A stretch of DNA of 64,000 nucleotides from Gammaproteobacteria bacterium (GTDB lineage Bacteria; Pseudomonadota; Gammaproteobacteria; Steroidobacterales; Steroidobacteraceae). The notes beneath the pieces were generated by a model. The model worked only from the letters and a program-made list of their open reading frames with translations. It was not told the origin of the DNA and did not search any database. The stretch's first letter is position 1, and the number at the start of each line of letters is the position of its first letter. Position numbers and translations under genes: made by a program. The stretch spans positions 62,001 through 126,000 of the forward strand of contig JAJPKM010000018.1 of NCBI GenBank assembly GCA_021323735.1. Direction: 5' to 3'. Shown in pieces: positions 25,744 through 34,456 of this stretch.

Positions 25744-26939
25744 GATCCGCCGCCATCCTCTGTCTGTTGCTGGCGGCAGCCGCGCCGCCGCCGGCCGATG
25801 CGCATACGCGGAGTCAGTCGCATTCGGTATGGGAAATCAACGGCCGATCGGTGGACGTGGTCGTGACCATTCCCGACATCGAGGCCAACCGGCTGGCCGA
25901 CGGCACGACACCGGTTTCATCGGCCATCTTGAGCGACTACCTGGTCGAAAGAACCTACGCAATGGCGGACGGTAAACGCTGTGCGCTCATTCCGCCGGTG
26001 CAGCCGCTGTCGGCGCTCCCGGGATTCAGGAAATTCGACTTCACCTTCACGTGCGATTCTGCCGCGAACTTGCAGATTCATTCCGGCGCCTTTTTCGATC
26101 GGGTCCCCGGTCATACCAACTTCGCGCAGGTGCAAAACGCCGCCACCGGGGAATTCACCGAACAGCTGATCACCCGTGATCATCAGACCATCGAGGTGAC
26201 CGGCGGCGCGGGCAGCCGCCTCAAGAATGCGAGTTTCTTCGAATTCATACGCATGGGAATGATGCATATCTTTACCGGTGTGGATCACATGGCGTTCCTC
26301 TTGGGATTGGTGCTGATATCCCGGCGGCTACGGGATCTGGTCTTTGTGGTCACCGGATTTACCGTCGGTCACAGCTTGACCCTCGCGCTGGCGGTCACCG
26401 GGGTGCTCCGGCCGCATGCCGAATACATCGATGCCCTGGTCGCCCTCACCATCGCGCTCATCGGTGCGGAGAACATCGTCGTTCAGACCCGGCAACCCAA
26501 GATGGTCGCGCTGGGCGCCGCACTTTGCCTCGGCCTCATGGCCGTGTTCGAGTTCCTCGGTTTCGGGGGGCTGCCGAGCTTGCTGCTGCTCGGCGCGGGA
26601 TTGTTCTCGGCAAATTATTTGCTCCTGTCGGGCAATATTCGTGATGCAGGTCGATTGCGCGTACTCATTACGCTGGTGTTCGGGTTGATTCATGGTTTTG
26701 GCTTTGCCGCGGACTTGCTGGAGCTGCAGCTGCCCACGGAGCGGCTGGCCGAGCTGCTGGTCGGCTTCAACTTAGGGGTTGAACTCGGTCAGGTGGCGTT
26801 GGTCGTCGGAGCGGCCGTGCTGGTGCTAGCCTTCAGAAAGATTCATTTCGTATTACCCCGCCCGGTGGTGGTCGATGTCGGATCGGCATTTCTCGTGGGG
26901 CTGGGGGTGTTTTGGTTCGTCAGCCGGAGCTACGCCTGA
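25740..26939 (+). CDS. HupE/UreJ-family membrane protein with N-terminal periplasmic domain
   Basis: 399 residues, TTG start overlapping the stop of the PPIase gene. A signal peptide is followed by a periplasmic domain of about 150 residues and then a HupE/UreJ-2 type membrane domain with FTGVDHMAFLLGLVL, VTGFTVGHSLTLALAV, GLIHGFGFAADLLE and GFNLGVELGQVALV. The conserved His/Asp pairs in helices are the metal-handling residues of this nickel/cobalt-permease-like family. No hydrogenase or urease gene is near, so another metal or another task is likely. Confidence 0.85.
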   Translation: MRSAAILCLLLAAAAPPPADAHTRSQSHSVWEINGRSVDVVVTIPDIEANRLADGTTPVSSAILSDYLVERTYAMADGKRCALIPPVQPLSALPGFRKFDFTFTCDSAANLQIHSGAFFDRVPGHTNFAQVQNAATGEFTEQLITRDHQTIEVTGGAGSRLKNASFFEFIRMGMMHIFTGVDHMAFLLGLVLISRRLRDLVFVVTGFTVGHSLTLALAVTGVLRPHAEYIDALVALTIALIGAENIVVQTRQPKMVALGAALCLGLMAVFEFLGFGGLPSLLLLGAGLFSANYLLLSGNIRDAGRLRVLITLVFGLIHGFGFAADLLELQLPTERLAELLVGFNLGVELGQVALVVGAAVLVLAFRKIHFVLPRPVVVDVGSAFLVGLGVFWFVSRSYA

Positions 26940-27168
26940 ACCCACCGCCGTCTCGCTTTGGCCGGTGTAGGGCGCGTCAGTCTGGCGCGTCGGTCTGGCG
27001 ATCTTCGCACCGGGGCCGTGGCGGCGGTACCATCACACCGGTGCAGGCGGCCCCGGCGGTGTTGGCGCTGTCGGCGGTCTCGGCGGTGTCTGTCTGATCG
27101 GAATACCATTCTTCCTCTGGCTGCCATGCAACTGAGCGGACCAGCGCCGTAATCATAAGGAGAACTCT

Positions 27169-27942
27169 GTGACACAGCATGTTTTGGTGGAAAAGTCCGA
27201 AAAGCTCCTGGTTCTCACTTTGAACCGGCCGGACAAGAAGAATGCGCTGACCCGCGCCATGTACGCCACGCTGGGGGCGGAAATCGCGAATGCCGATGCG
27301 GACCCGAATATCCGCTGCATCTTGATCAAGGCCAACGGCGACATGTTCACCGCGGGAAACGATCTGGCGGATTTCGCTGCCATCGGCAATGCCACGGCGG
27401 CTCCTAAGCCCGAGGATGCCAATCCGCTGCTGCCCGCGCTGGCGCGCTCCCGCACGCCGATTGTCGCGGCGGTCAACGGCCGGGCGCTGGGGATCGGCGT
27501 CACCCTGCTGCTTCACTGCGACATGGTCTATATGGCGGATGATGCGCTGCTCATCGCGCCCTTCGTCAACCTGGCCCTGGTCCCGGAGGCGGGTTCGAGC
27601 CTGTTGATGCCGCTGCGCATCGGGCATGTCCGCGCGTTTGAAATGTTCGTGCTCGGTGAGCCGGTGAGCGCGGGAAAAGCAGTCAGCTGGGGTCTGGCGA
27701 ATCGCACCGTACCCGCAGCCGAGCTGCATGCGGCCGCGCGTGCGGCTGCCCTGGCCATCGCCGCTCGCGCCCCGGCCTCCGTCGTCGCGACCAAATCTTT
27801 GATGCGCGACCAGGAGGGCATGCTGGCACGCATGAGCGAGGAGTCCGGTAATTTCCTGCGCCAACTGAAGTCCGCGGAGTTCAAGGAGGCCTTCAACGCA
27901 TTTTCAGAGCGGCGTGCAGCGGATTTCAGCAAATTCGGCTGA
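27169..27942 (+). CDS. Enoyl-CoA hydratase/isomerase family protein (crotonase)
   Basis: 257 residues, GTG start with AGGAG about 7 bases upstream. The crotonase fold is shown by LVLTLNRPDKKNALTRAMY, the oxyanion-hole segments GDMFTAGNDLADF and NGRALGIGVTLLLHCDMVYM, and the C-terminal helix. The usual catalytic Glu positions of hydratases are not obvious: the second site reads APFVNLALVPEAGSSLLMPLRIG, with Glu in VPEAGS. It may be a hydratase or a delta3-delta2 isomerase in fatty-acid breakdown. No other beta-oxidation gene is adjacent. Confidence 0.85.
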   Translation: MTQHVLVEKSEKLLVLTLNRPDKKNALTRAMYATLGAEIANADADPNIRCILIKANGDMFTAGNDLADFAAIGNATAAPKPEDANPLLPALARSRTPIVAAVNGRALGIGVTLLLHCDMVYMADDALLIAPFVNLALVPEAGSSLLMPLRIGHVRAFEMFVLGEPVSAGKAVSWGLANRTVPAAELHAAARAAALAIAARAPASVVATKSLMRDQEGMLARMSEESGNFLRQLKSAEFKEAFNAFSERRAADFSKFG

Positions 27943-28081
27943 TGTGCATGGGACCCACGAGATCGCCGCGAGCAAGCTGATCACGGAATCGATACGTTCT
28001 GCATTCGGAATGAACCTGCGTACATCCAATGCCGTTCTTTATGCGGATCTTGCCGGGTCGCTTTGACCGATCGACTTCAGG

Positions 28082-28954
28082 CTACCGCGGGGGACCCGTC
28101 ACGGTCGTAAACGTCGCCGTGATCAGCAAGATCAATGCACCGGCGACCATCTCGGCCTGCACGGTGCGTCGAAACTGGACGAAGGCCTTGGACTGACCTT
28201 GCAGAAGCCTGGGTGTCAGGTACAGCTTGTTGACTCCGGCTATCCCCAACAGCGCGGCTACCATGAACAGCTTGGCGGCCATCAATCGGCCGTAGTCACT
28301 GCTCCAGAATGGCGTCGCGTCGCGAATCAGCATCCACAAGAGACTTAGCCCGACGCAGAGCAGTACTGCCACGACACCTAGCGCCAATTTTCCGAAACGC
28401 GCTGCCACCGCAGCAATTTGCGCGGGCCTGGAGTCGCGGGCAGTGATCAACAGCGGTACCAATGCGCCCAGCCAAAACGCCGCGCACAGCAAGTGCAGGC
28501 ACAAGAGCACGCTGGGTACGATGCTCGGCCGCAGGCCGTGTACATGGCCGACGCCGGCAAAGGACATGGACGCCAGGGCCGCGCCCACGAGGGCCAACGC
28601 ATGGAAGCGATGCTTTGAGGTGACCGCCAAAGCACAAAGAGCCAGTCCCGCCATCCGCACACCCGAGGCCAGGCCTTCGCCTGCGCCCAAGATCATGCCT
28701 GCAAAGCTCATGTCGAACATGCCGGCGAGGTCGCCGCTGATCGTGGCCGACATCAACAGGATCTTCGCGCCGGTCGCGAGGGCCGAGGTCAAGCTTAAGA
28801 TGCCGATCAGGCGCCTGATGCGCGAGCGCTGCGGTTCCTGCAGGAGCTCGCCACAGTAGGCCAGAAAATAAATCGCTCCGGCGGCACCGAGCGTAGTGGC
28901 GTAAGTGACCGCCTTCGCGCCGACGGCTGCCGCGTCCCAGCCACTTAGCTCCAA
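28082..28954 (-). CDS. copD: CopD-family copper resistance membrane protein
   Basis: 290 residues with about eight transmembrane helices and the CopD domain in the C-terminal half (HLLCAAFWLGALVPLL, DYGRLMAAKLFMVAALLGIAGVNKLYLTPRLL). These carry the conserved His of the first and the Lys-Leu of the second motif. It follows copC on the same strand with about 100 bases between. CopC and CopD are taken to bind periplasmic copper and bring it across the inner membrane. Confidence 0.88.
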   Translation of the reverse strand: MELSGWDAAAVGAKAVTYATTLGAAGAIYFLAYCGELLQEPQRSRIRRLIGILSLTSALATGAKILLMSATISGDLAGMFDMSFAGMILGAGEGLASGVRMAGLALCALAVTSKHRFHALALVGAALASMSFAGVGHVHGLRPSIVPSVLLCLHLLCAAFWLGALVPLLITARDSRPAQIAAVAARFGKLALGVVAVLLCVGLSLLWMLIRDATPFWSSDYGRLMAAKLFMVAALLGIAGVNKLYLTPRLLQGQSKAFVQFRRTVQAEMVAGALILLITATFTTVTGPPR

Positions 28955-29051
28955 GGCTTGAGCCTCAAAGCCTGTCCGAAGCCTCCGCCTCGACGATCAC
29001 CCAGTCCGTCTCGCTCGCGGCCACGCGGAATACTCAGACAGGCTCCCAGCC

Positions 29052-29405
29052 CTAGCCTTTGATCGAGAAGGCGAATGAACCCTTGGTCACGTGGCCGTCA
29101 TCCGCGGCGACCGCCGTCCACTGCACCGTATAGCTTCCCGGTGCGAGCGTGGGGAGAGGGAAGGTGAACGACGCGCTGGCTTTGGCGTTCTTGTCGACGG
29201 CGATGGGGATGTCCTTGCCGCTGGCGGTCAACTTCAATACCCCAATCTGGGCGGCCTCACTGAATGTGAGTGTCAGCGTTTTAGGGGGCTCGGTGAGCTG
29301 AGCGTCCTTGGCCGGCGAGGAGCTCTGCAGTTTCGCGTGCGCCATGCACGGACCGGCCAGAAGGGTGCTGCAGAGCGCTGCCGCGAGGATGGCTTGTTTG
29401 AACAT
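29052..29405 (-). CDS. copC: CopC-family periplasmic copper-binding protein
   Basis: 117 residues with a signal peptide cleaved before HAKLQSSSPAKDAQL, which makes His the first mature residue, a Cu(II) ligand in CopC proteins. The second site is seen in AVAADDGHVTKGSFAFSI (Asp and His ligands). The Met-rich Cu(I) loop of some CopC proteins is absent, so this is the Cu(II)-only type. First gene of the copCD pair, divergent from the maiA-type gene. Confidence 0.92.
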   Translation of the reverse strand: MFKQAILAAALCSTLLAGPCMAHAKLQSSSPAKDAQLTEPPKTLTLTFSEAAQIGVLKLTASGKDIPIAVDKNAKASASFTFPLPTLAPGSYTVQWTAVAADDGHVTKGSFAFSIKG

Positions 29406-29455
29406 GAATAATCCGTCCTGTCAGATTCGAATGCCGGTGCAATATACTCCGTTCG

Positions 29456-30079
29456 ATGATTCTATACGGCTACGGGTTGAGTTCGGCTTCCTACCGGGTG
29501 CGAATTGCCCTGGCCTTGAAGAATTTGCCCTACGAATCGATCAGCAAGGACCTGCGAGCCGGCGAGCATCGTCTGGCGGAGTTCTTGCGCATCAACGTGC
29601 AGGGTTTCGTTCCGGCCTTGGGCCTGGACGATGGTGCCGTGCTCACCCAATCCGTGGCCATCATCGAATACCTGGACGAGATCTATCCGACTCCGCGCCT
29701 GCTTCCGGCCGAAGCCTTGGCGCGTGCCCGCGTGCGCGCCCTTGCGCAGCTGATCACCAGCGACATCCACCCGCTCAACAATTTGCGGGTACTTAAGTAT
29801 CTCGAAAATCAATTGTCTTTGGACCGGGAGGCTCGCGATCTCTGGTATCGGCATTGGGTGCAGACGGGATTCGATGCGCTGGAGCGTTGGTTGGTGCGGG
29901 ACGCTGCGACGGGACGCTTCTGCCATGGCGATGCCCCGACTCTGGCGGACATTTGTCTGGTGCCGCAGGTGTTCAATGCGCGGCGTTTCGCGGTAGATAT
30001 GAATCCCTATCCGAGGATTTCGGCGATCGATGCGGCCTGCCGCGAATTGCCGGAGTTTCAGGCGGCGGCGCCGAAGTGA
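29456..30079 (+). CDS. maiA: Maleylacetoacetate isomerase (zeta-class GST)
   Basis: 207 residues. The zeta-class active-site stretch is GYGLSSASYRVRIALALKN, although the usual SSCS Cys is Ala here. The glutathione-binding LTQSVAIIEYLDE follows, then HPLNNLRVLKYLENQL and the C-terminal block GDAPTLADICLVPQVFNARRF typical of MaiA. It isomerises maleylacetoacetate in tyrosine or homogentisate breakdown. The neighbouring hmgA/fahA genes are not in the window. It overlaps the following hypothetical gene by GTGA. Confidence 0.88.
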   Translation: MILYGYGLSSASYRVRIALALKNLPYESISKDLRAGEHRLAEFLRINVQGFVPALGLDDGAVLTQSVAIIEYLDEIYPTPRLLPAEALARARVRALAQLITSDIHPLNNLRVLKYLENQLSLDREARDLWYRHWVQTGFDALERWLVRDAATGRFCHGDAPTLADICLVPQVFNARRFAVDMNPYPRISAIDAACRELPEFQAAAPK

Positions 30080-30519
30080 ACATGCAGGCGGTGCCGGCTG
30101 CCCAGTTTCGGGACTGCATTAAGGGTTGCATTGACTCGGCTTCCGCTCGCCTTGTGCTTGCAGAGCTTAACTCATTGCTCTCGAATTTCACCGCCGGCGA
30201 GCTTCGCGACGCTATCGCGGCACCCATGCCATCGGGACTGTCGCCTTTTGTCGCCAATTACATTGCTGCGATGGTGGAGTACGCCTGCGCGCAGCATGCC
30301 ATTGCGGTTCCGGCGTGGACACGCTCGATAGCGCCCCTCGCCGAACCTGTGTACGGATCGGAGCTGCTGAGTGTACGCCTCCATCTACTGACGCATTCGC
30401 CCCCGCCGTTCCGCGCGCGCAACATTTTCATCGATGCGACACTGGGCGACCGGGTCAATGGGCGCCGCGCGAACGAACCAATTCGGACAGCGACGCTGTG
30501 GCAAACTAGGTTTCTGTAA
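30076..30519 (+). CDS. Hypothetical protein with C-terminal SPPPFRARNIFIDA motif
   Basis: 147 residues from GTG 30076 (ATG 30082 possible), overlapping the maiA stop. Soluble and alpha-helical in appearance; the C-terminal half has WTRSIAPLAEPVYGSELLSV and LHLLTHSPPPFRARNIFIDATLG. I recall similar endings (…SPxxFRxRNxFxxxxxL) in proteins found next to nucleotidyltransferase genes, but no such partner is here and I cannot confirm the family. Function unknown. Confidence 0.6.
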   Translation: MNMQAVPAAQFRDCIKGCIDSASARLVLAELNSLLSNFTAGELRDAIAAPMPSGLSPFVANYIAAMVEYACAQHAIAVPAWTRSIAPLAEPVYGSELLSVRLHLLTHSPPPFRARNIFIDATLGDRVNGRRANEPIRTATLWQTRFL

Positions 30520-30551
30520 TTTATAGATACGTCCGACCCGTGGAGTTCCGC

Positions 30552-31223
30552 ATGCGAAGCCCATCGATTCCGGTGTGCGTTTTGGTTGTCGCCCTCTTGA
30601 GCGTGAGCGCCTGTCAGAAAAGCCCAGTCGCTGCCGTGATCCCGGCGATTGCCTCAACGCCCGCGCCAACACCGGTGCCGGCGGCGCCGCCGTTCCAGCT
30701 CGAGGCCAGTATCCAAGAACTGATGGATGCCGTCATAGACCCGGCGGCCGACGCGCTGTGGGATTCGGTCAGCATTACGCAGACGGCCAAGGGCACCGTC
30801 TTCCATCAGCCGCATACGGACGAGGAGTGGCGGGAGGCGAGGCGGCACGCCATCGCGCTGATCGAGGGCACCAATCTGCTCATCATGAATGGCCGCCGGC
30901 TCGTGGCGCCCGGCAGCACCGTGCTCGACCAGGGCACGTCGGGTGTGTTGAGTGCCGAGGAGGGTGCAAAGGTCTTCGAGGCTAAACATGCCACCTTCGT
31001 CGAATTGGCGCGCGCGCTGCGCGACGCCGGCGAACAGATGCTCGCCTCCATCGACAAGAAGGATTCGACCGGCATGATGAATGCCGGCGCGGCGATGGAC
31101 GGTATTTGCGAGAGTTGCCACTTGACCTTCTGGTATCCCAATCAGGTCATCCCGCCGTTGCCGGATGATTTTGGTGCGTCGAAGTCGGCGTCCAAGCCCA
31201 AGCGAATTCCACTCAGTCCGTAA
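30552..31223 (+). CDS. Cytochrome c'-like lipoprotein (single CxxCH)
   Basis: 223 residues from ATG 30552 (GTG 30540 possible). A lipoprotein signal ends at LLSVSAC (Cys21), followed by a Pro/Ala-rich linker and a helical domain with one haem-c site, CESCH (186-190), near the C-terminus, as in the four-helix cytochrome c' fold. The C-terminal FWYPNQ after the haem site is also seen in cytochrome c'-like proteins. Likely periplasmic, membrane-tethered, binding haem; electron carrier or gas-binding protein. Confidence 0.75.
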   Translation: MRSPSIPVCVLVVALLSVSACQKSPVAAVIPAIASTPAPTPVPAAPPFQLEASIQELMDAVIDPAADALWDSVSITQTAKGTVFHQPHTDEEWREARRHAIALIEGTNLLIMNGRRLVAPGSTVLDQGTSGVLSAEEGAKVFEAKHATFVELARALRDAGEQMLASIDKKDSTGMMNAGAAMDGICESCHLTFWYPNQVIPPLPDDFGASKSASKPKRIPLSP

Positions 31224-31259
31224 CTATTCGCAGCCCAATAACACACCAAAAGCGGTTCC

Positions 31260-33884
31260 ATGCATATCAACAATAGTTTGATCTTGACTCTCTCTGCGGC
31301 AGCGATGGCGGTTTTGCCCGCAACGGCGGCGCCGTTCTCGTTCGACCAGGCGCCGGGGCGGCTGCCGAAGAATGTCGTGCCGAGCAGCTACACGGTTGCC
31401 ATCGTGCCGGATATCAAGGCGCTCACGCTGACCGGACGCGAGTCCGTTCTCGTGCGCGTGCGAACCGCCACGGATACCATTCAATTCAATTCGCTCAACG
31501 AGACATTGCACGGCGTACGTCTGGACGGCAAACCCGTCAAGGCCGTCGTGTCGAACGATGAGCAGCAATTGACCACCGTGACGCTGGCCAAGCCGGCAAC
31601 GCCCGGCATGCACACGCTGAGCTTCGCTTACTCGGGGAAAATCGAAACTCAGCCGCGCGGCCTGTTTGCCCAGCCTTATGCCGGCCCCAGCGGTGCGCAA
31701 GGACTGATGCTGTCGACGCAAATGGAGGCGACGGACGCGCGGCGCATGTTTCCGTGTTGGGACGAACCGGCGTTTCGCGCGACATTTCGCCTCACAGTAA
31801 CGGTACCGAAGAATTGGACGGTGATCGCGAACACGCCGATTGCCAAGCGCCAGGTGCACGGCAATCTGGCCACCACGACATTCGAGAATTCTCCGAAGAT
31901 GCCGTCATATTTGGTCGAACTCACCGCGGGCGATCTTGCGCAGGTAGCGGCAACGAGCGGCGGCGTCAAGTTCGGGGTTTGGGCGGTGCGCGGCCTGGAA
32001 AAAGACGGTGCAACTGCCATCGACAATGCCCAGAAAATTCTCGCGGACTACAACGACTATTTCGGATATCGGTATCCGTTGCCCAAGTTGGACTCCATCG
32101 CGGTGCCCGGCGGCTTCCAGGGTGCGATGGAGAACTGGGGCGCGATCACCTACAACGATCAAGCGTTGCTGGTGTCCTCGTCCACCACCGTGGCAAACAG
32201 CCAGGAGGTATTCAGTATCCAAGCGCATGAGATGGCACATCAATGGTATGGCGACCTAGTCACCATGGCGTGGTGGGATGACATCTGGCTGAACGAAAGC
32301 TTTGCCTCGTGGATGGCGGCGAAGGAAACCGCGCTGCGTCATCCGGATTGGAAGTGGTGGGAGGGCCAGGATGCCGACAAGGAGAGTGCCATGGGCGCCG
32401 ACGGCCGGAGCACTTCGCACCCCATCCAGCAACATGTGACCGACGAGCTGCAGGCGGTCAATGCCTTTGACCCGCTGATTACGTACAGCAAGGGCCAGGC
32501 GATTTTGCGTATGTTCGAGGCCTATCTCGGTGCAGAGACGTTCCGCACCGGCATTCGCAGCTATATGCACGCGCACGCGTTCTCCAATGCGGCAACCAGC
32601 GACCTGTGGAGCGCCTTGAGCGCGGCCAGCGGCAAGGACGTAGGCGCCATTGCCGCGGACTGGACGGAGCGGGCGGGCTTTCCGCTCGTGAACGTCACCG
32701 CCGGCTGCGACGCCTCGGGCGCGCGCACCCTCACACTGTCGCAGCAGCGATTTCTGCTGAGCGGAGTCGACAGCCAGCATTCGCATTGGAAAATTCCGCT
32801 GCAAATTCGCGTCGGACCTGGCGGAACGCCGGTAGCGTCGTTGCTGACGCAAGATCAATCGACCCTGCCTGCAGGCCGTTGCGACGAGCCGTTGAGCGCC
32901 GATGCCGGTGCACTGGGGTTTTACCGAGTCCGCTATGACCAGGGGACGCTGGCGATCAACACCAAGAATTTCCGCAGTTTGCCGGATGCGGATCGCATTG
33001 CGCTGCTCGACGACCAATGGGCGCTGGTCGAATCCGGCTTGGACCCCTTACCGAGCTATTTGCAGCTGGTGGCGTCCATGGGATCCACTCTTGATAGCCG
33101 GGCGTGGACCCAGATAGCCGCCGCATTGGGGACGATAGAATTCGATGAGCGGGGTGCCGCAGGCCACGATGCATTCGCCGCCTACGCTCGTTCGGTATTG
33201 AGGCCGGTGTTCGAGCAGCTGGGATGGGACGCGAAGCCGGGAGAGACTCCCGATGTGCAGGCTCTGCGGCGAACGGTCATAAGGGAGCTGGGCAGTTGGC
33301 GAGATCAAGGCGTCATCGACGAGGCTCGCAAGCGCTTTGCGGCCTTCCTTACGGATCGCAGGTCGATATTGCCCGACGATCAAGCGATGATTCTGACGAT
33401 CGTCGCGCAATACGCCGACGCTGCGACCTTCGAGAACTTGCATGGGGTTGCACGCACGGCGAAAGATGAGACCGAGTTGCGCCGCTATTACGCCGCGTTG
33501 GTCACGGTGCGGGATCCGGATCTTGCGCGGCAGGCGGCGCAGATCGCATTGTCGCCGGAGATCCAGCCGCAGGCGGAGGCGCTGCGACTGCAATTGATAG
33601 GACAACTCGCCGGCGAGCATCAGGAAATGTCATGGCGGGTATTTCGGGACAATAGCGAACGGTTGCTGCAGCCCTATGCGATGGACGCGCCGTTGATCCT
33701 GGCGCAGCAGATACCGAATGCCTATTGGAGCGGCATACCCTTGGCGGAGCTGGAGGCGTGGGTGAGGGCGCATGTACCCGCGGAAATGGGCGATAGCGTC
33801 GACCGCGGCCTGGAGACCGCGCGATTCCATTTGACCGAAAAGAACCGGCTCGCCGGAGCGGCGGACGCCTACTTGCGCAAGTGA
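31260..33884 (+). CDS. Exported M1-family zinc aminopeptidase
   Basis: 874 residues with a signal peptide (LILTLSAAAMAVLPATAA). The M1 exopeptidase motif GAMENWG is at 288-294 and the zinc site HEMAHQW with the distant Glu (His323, His327, Glu346 in WLNESFASW) is complete. C-terminal ERAP1-like helical domain present. It removes N-terminal residues from peptides outside the cytoplasm, which could provide substrates for peptide import systems such as the one at the window start. It stands alone between a lipoprotein gene and a convergent regulator. Confidence 0.93.
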   Translation: MHINNSLILTLSAAAMAVLPATAAPFSFDQAPGRLPKNVVPSSYTVAIVPDIKALTLTGRESVLVRVRTATDTIQFNSLNETLHGVRLDGKPVKAVVSNDEQQLTTVTLAKPATPGMHTLSFAYSGKIETQPRGLFAQPYAGPSGAQGLMLSTQMEATDARRMFPCWDEPAFRATFRLTVTVPKNWTVIANTPIAKRQVHGNLATTTFENSPKMPSYLVELTAGDLAQVAATSGGVKFGVWAVRGLEKDGATAIDNAQKILADYNDYFGYRYPLPKLDSIAVPGGFQGAMENWGAITYNDQALLVSSSTTVANSQEVFSIQAHEMAHQWYGDLVTMAWWDDIWLNESFASWMAAKETALRHPDWKWWEGQDADKESAMGADGRSTSHPIQQHVTDELQAVNAFDPLITYSKGQAILRMFEAYLGAETFRTGIRSYMHAHAFSNAATSDLWSALSAASGKDVGAIAADWTERAGFPLVNVTAGCDASGARTLTLSQQRFLLSGVDSQHSHWKIPLQIRVGPGGTPVASLLTQDQSTLPAGRCDEPLSADAGALGFYRVRYDQGTLAINTKNFRSLPDADRIALLDDQWALVESGLDPLPSYLQLVASMGSTLDSRAWTQIAAALGTIEFDERGAAGHDAFAAYARSVLRPVFEQLGWDAKPGETPDVQALRRTVIRELGSWRDQGVIDEARKRFAAFLTDRRSILPDDQAMILTIVAQYADAATFENLHGVARTAKDETELRRYYAALVTVRDPDLARQAAQIALSPEIQPQAEALRLQLIGQLAGEHQEMSWRVFRDNSERLLQPYAMDAPLILAQQIPNAYWSGIPLAELEAWVRAHVPAEMGDSVDRGLETARFHLTEKNRLAGAADAYLRK

Positions 33885-33955
33885 GCGGGCTGTTGTGCCG
33901 CGTGGCCTAGCGCGGCCTTGCTCGTATTCCGCGCCGGCGGCACTACCGCAATGTC

Positions 33956-34456
33956 CTATCGGTGGGCTGCGCGCTTGCAGTCGTTCAGTTTTCGATAGCC
34001 CGTGGGAGCCTCGGTAAACCGCCGCTCGAATGCTCGGATGAAGCTGGACGAGTGTTCATAACCGATGGTGTAAGCGATTTCCTTTACGCTCAGGTTGCTG
34101 TTCTCCAAAAGGCTCGCCGCCCTCTGCAGCTTGTATTCGGTGATCCACTGACCCATGCAAACGCCGGTTTGAAGTTTGAATGTTTTCTGCAGGTGGGATC
34201 GGCTCAGCCGAAATGCCGCGGCCATATCGCGAATGGTCACGACCGGCCTTGGTTCGGTTCGTTCCAGGAATTCGCGCACACGGCGTTCCAGCGGCGTTTC
34301 CGGCAATTTGTCGGGCGCAGTTGCCGGGGTCACTTCAGGCGCGGTACCGACGCTAGAGACCTGCTCGGGGCCAATCATTAGCTCATCCGGCTCCAATACC
34401 GAACATCTCCCGAGAGTGGGAGTTTCGGACTCGATGGTGCGCCAGGCCTGTTTCAT
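33956..34456 (-). CDS. AraC-family regulator, DNA-binding domain only
   Basis: 166 residues. The C-terminal 100 carry both AraC helix-turn-helix motifs (VTIRDMAAAFRLSRSHLQKTF and LSVKEIAYTIGYEHSSSFIRAFERRFTEAPTGYRK). The N-terminal 60 residues are low-complexity and show no cupin or other sensor domain, so any signal must come from elsewhere. Its ATG overlaps the stop of the upstream gene (ATGA at 34453-34456), so it is co-translated with the exported TonB-C-like protein. Confidence 0.85.
   Translation of the reverse strand: MKQAWRTIESETPTLGRCSVLEPDELMIGPEQVSSVGTAPEVTPATAPDKLPETPLERRVREFLERTEPRPVVTIRDMAAAFRLSRSHLQKTFKLQTGVCMGQWITEYKLQRAASLLENSNLSVKEIAYTIGYEHSSSFIRAFERRFTEAPTGYRKLNDCKRAAHR

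Noticed and set aside
26940-27168. CGGCGGT-type short repeats near 27050-27095
   Set aside because: Only a few imperfect copies and low complexity; too little to call a repeat array or coding sequence.
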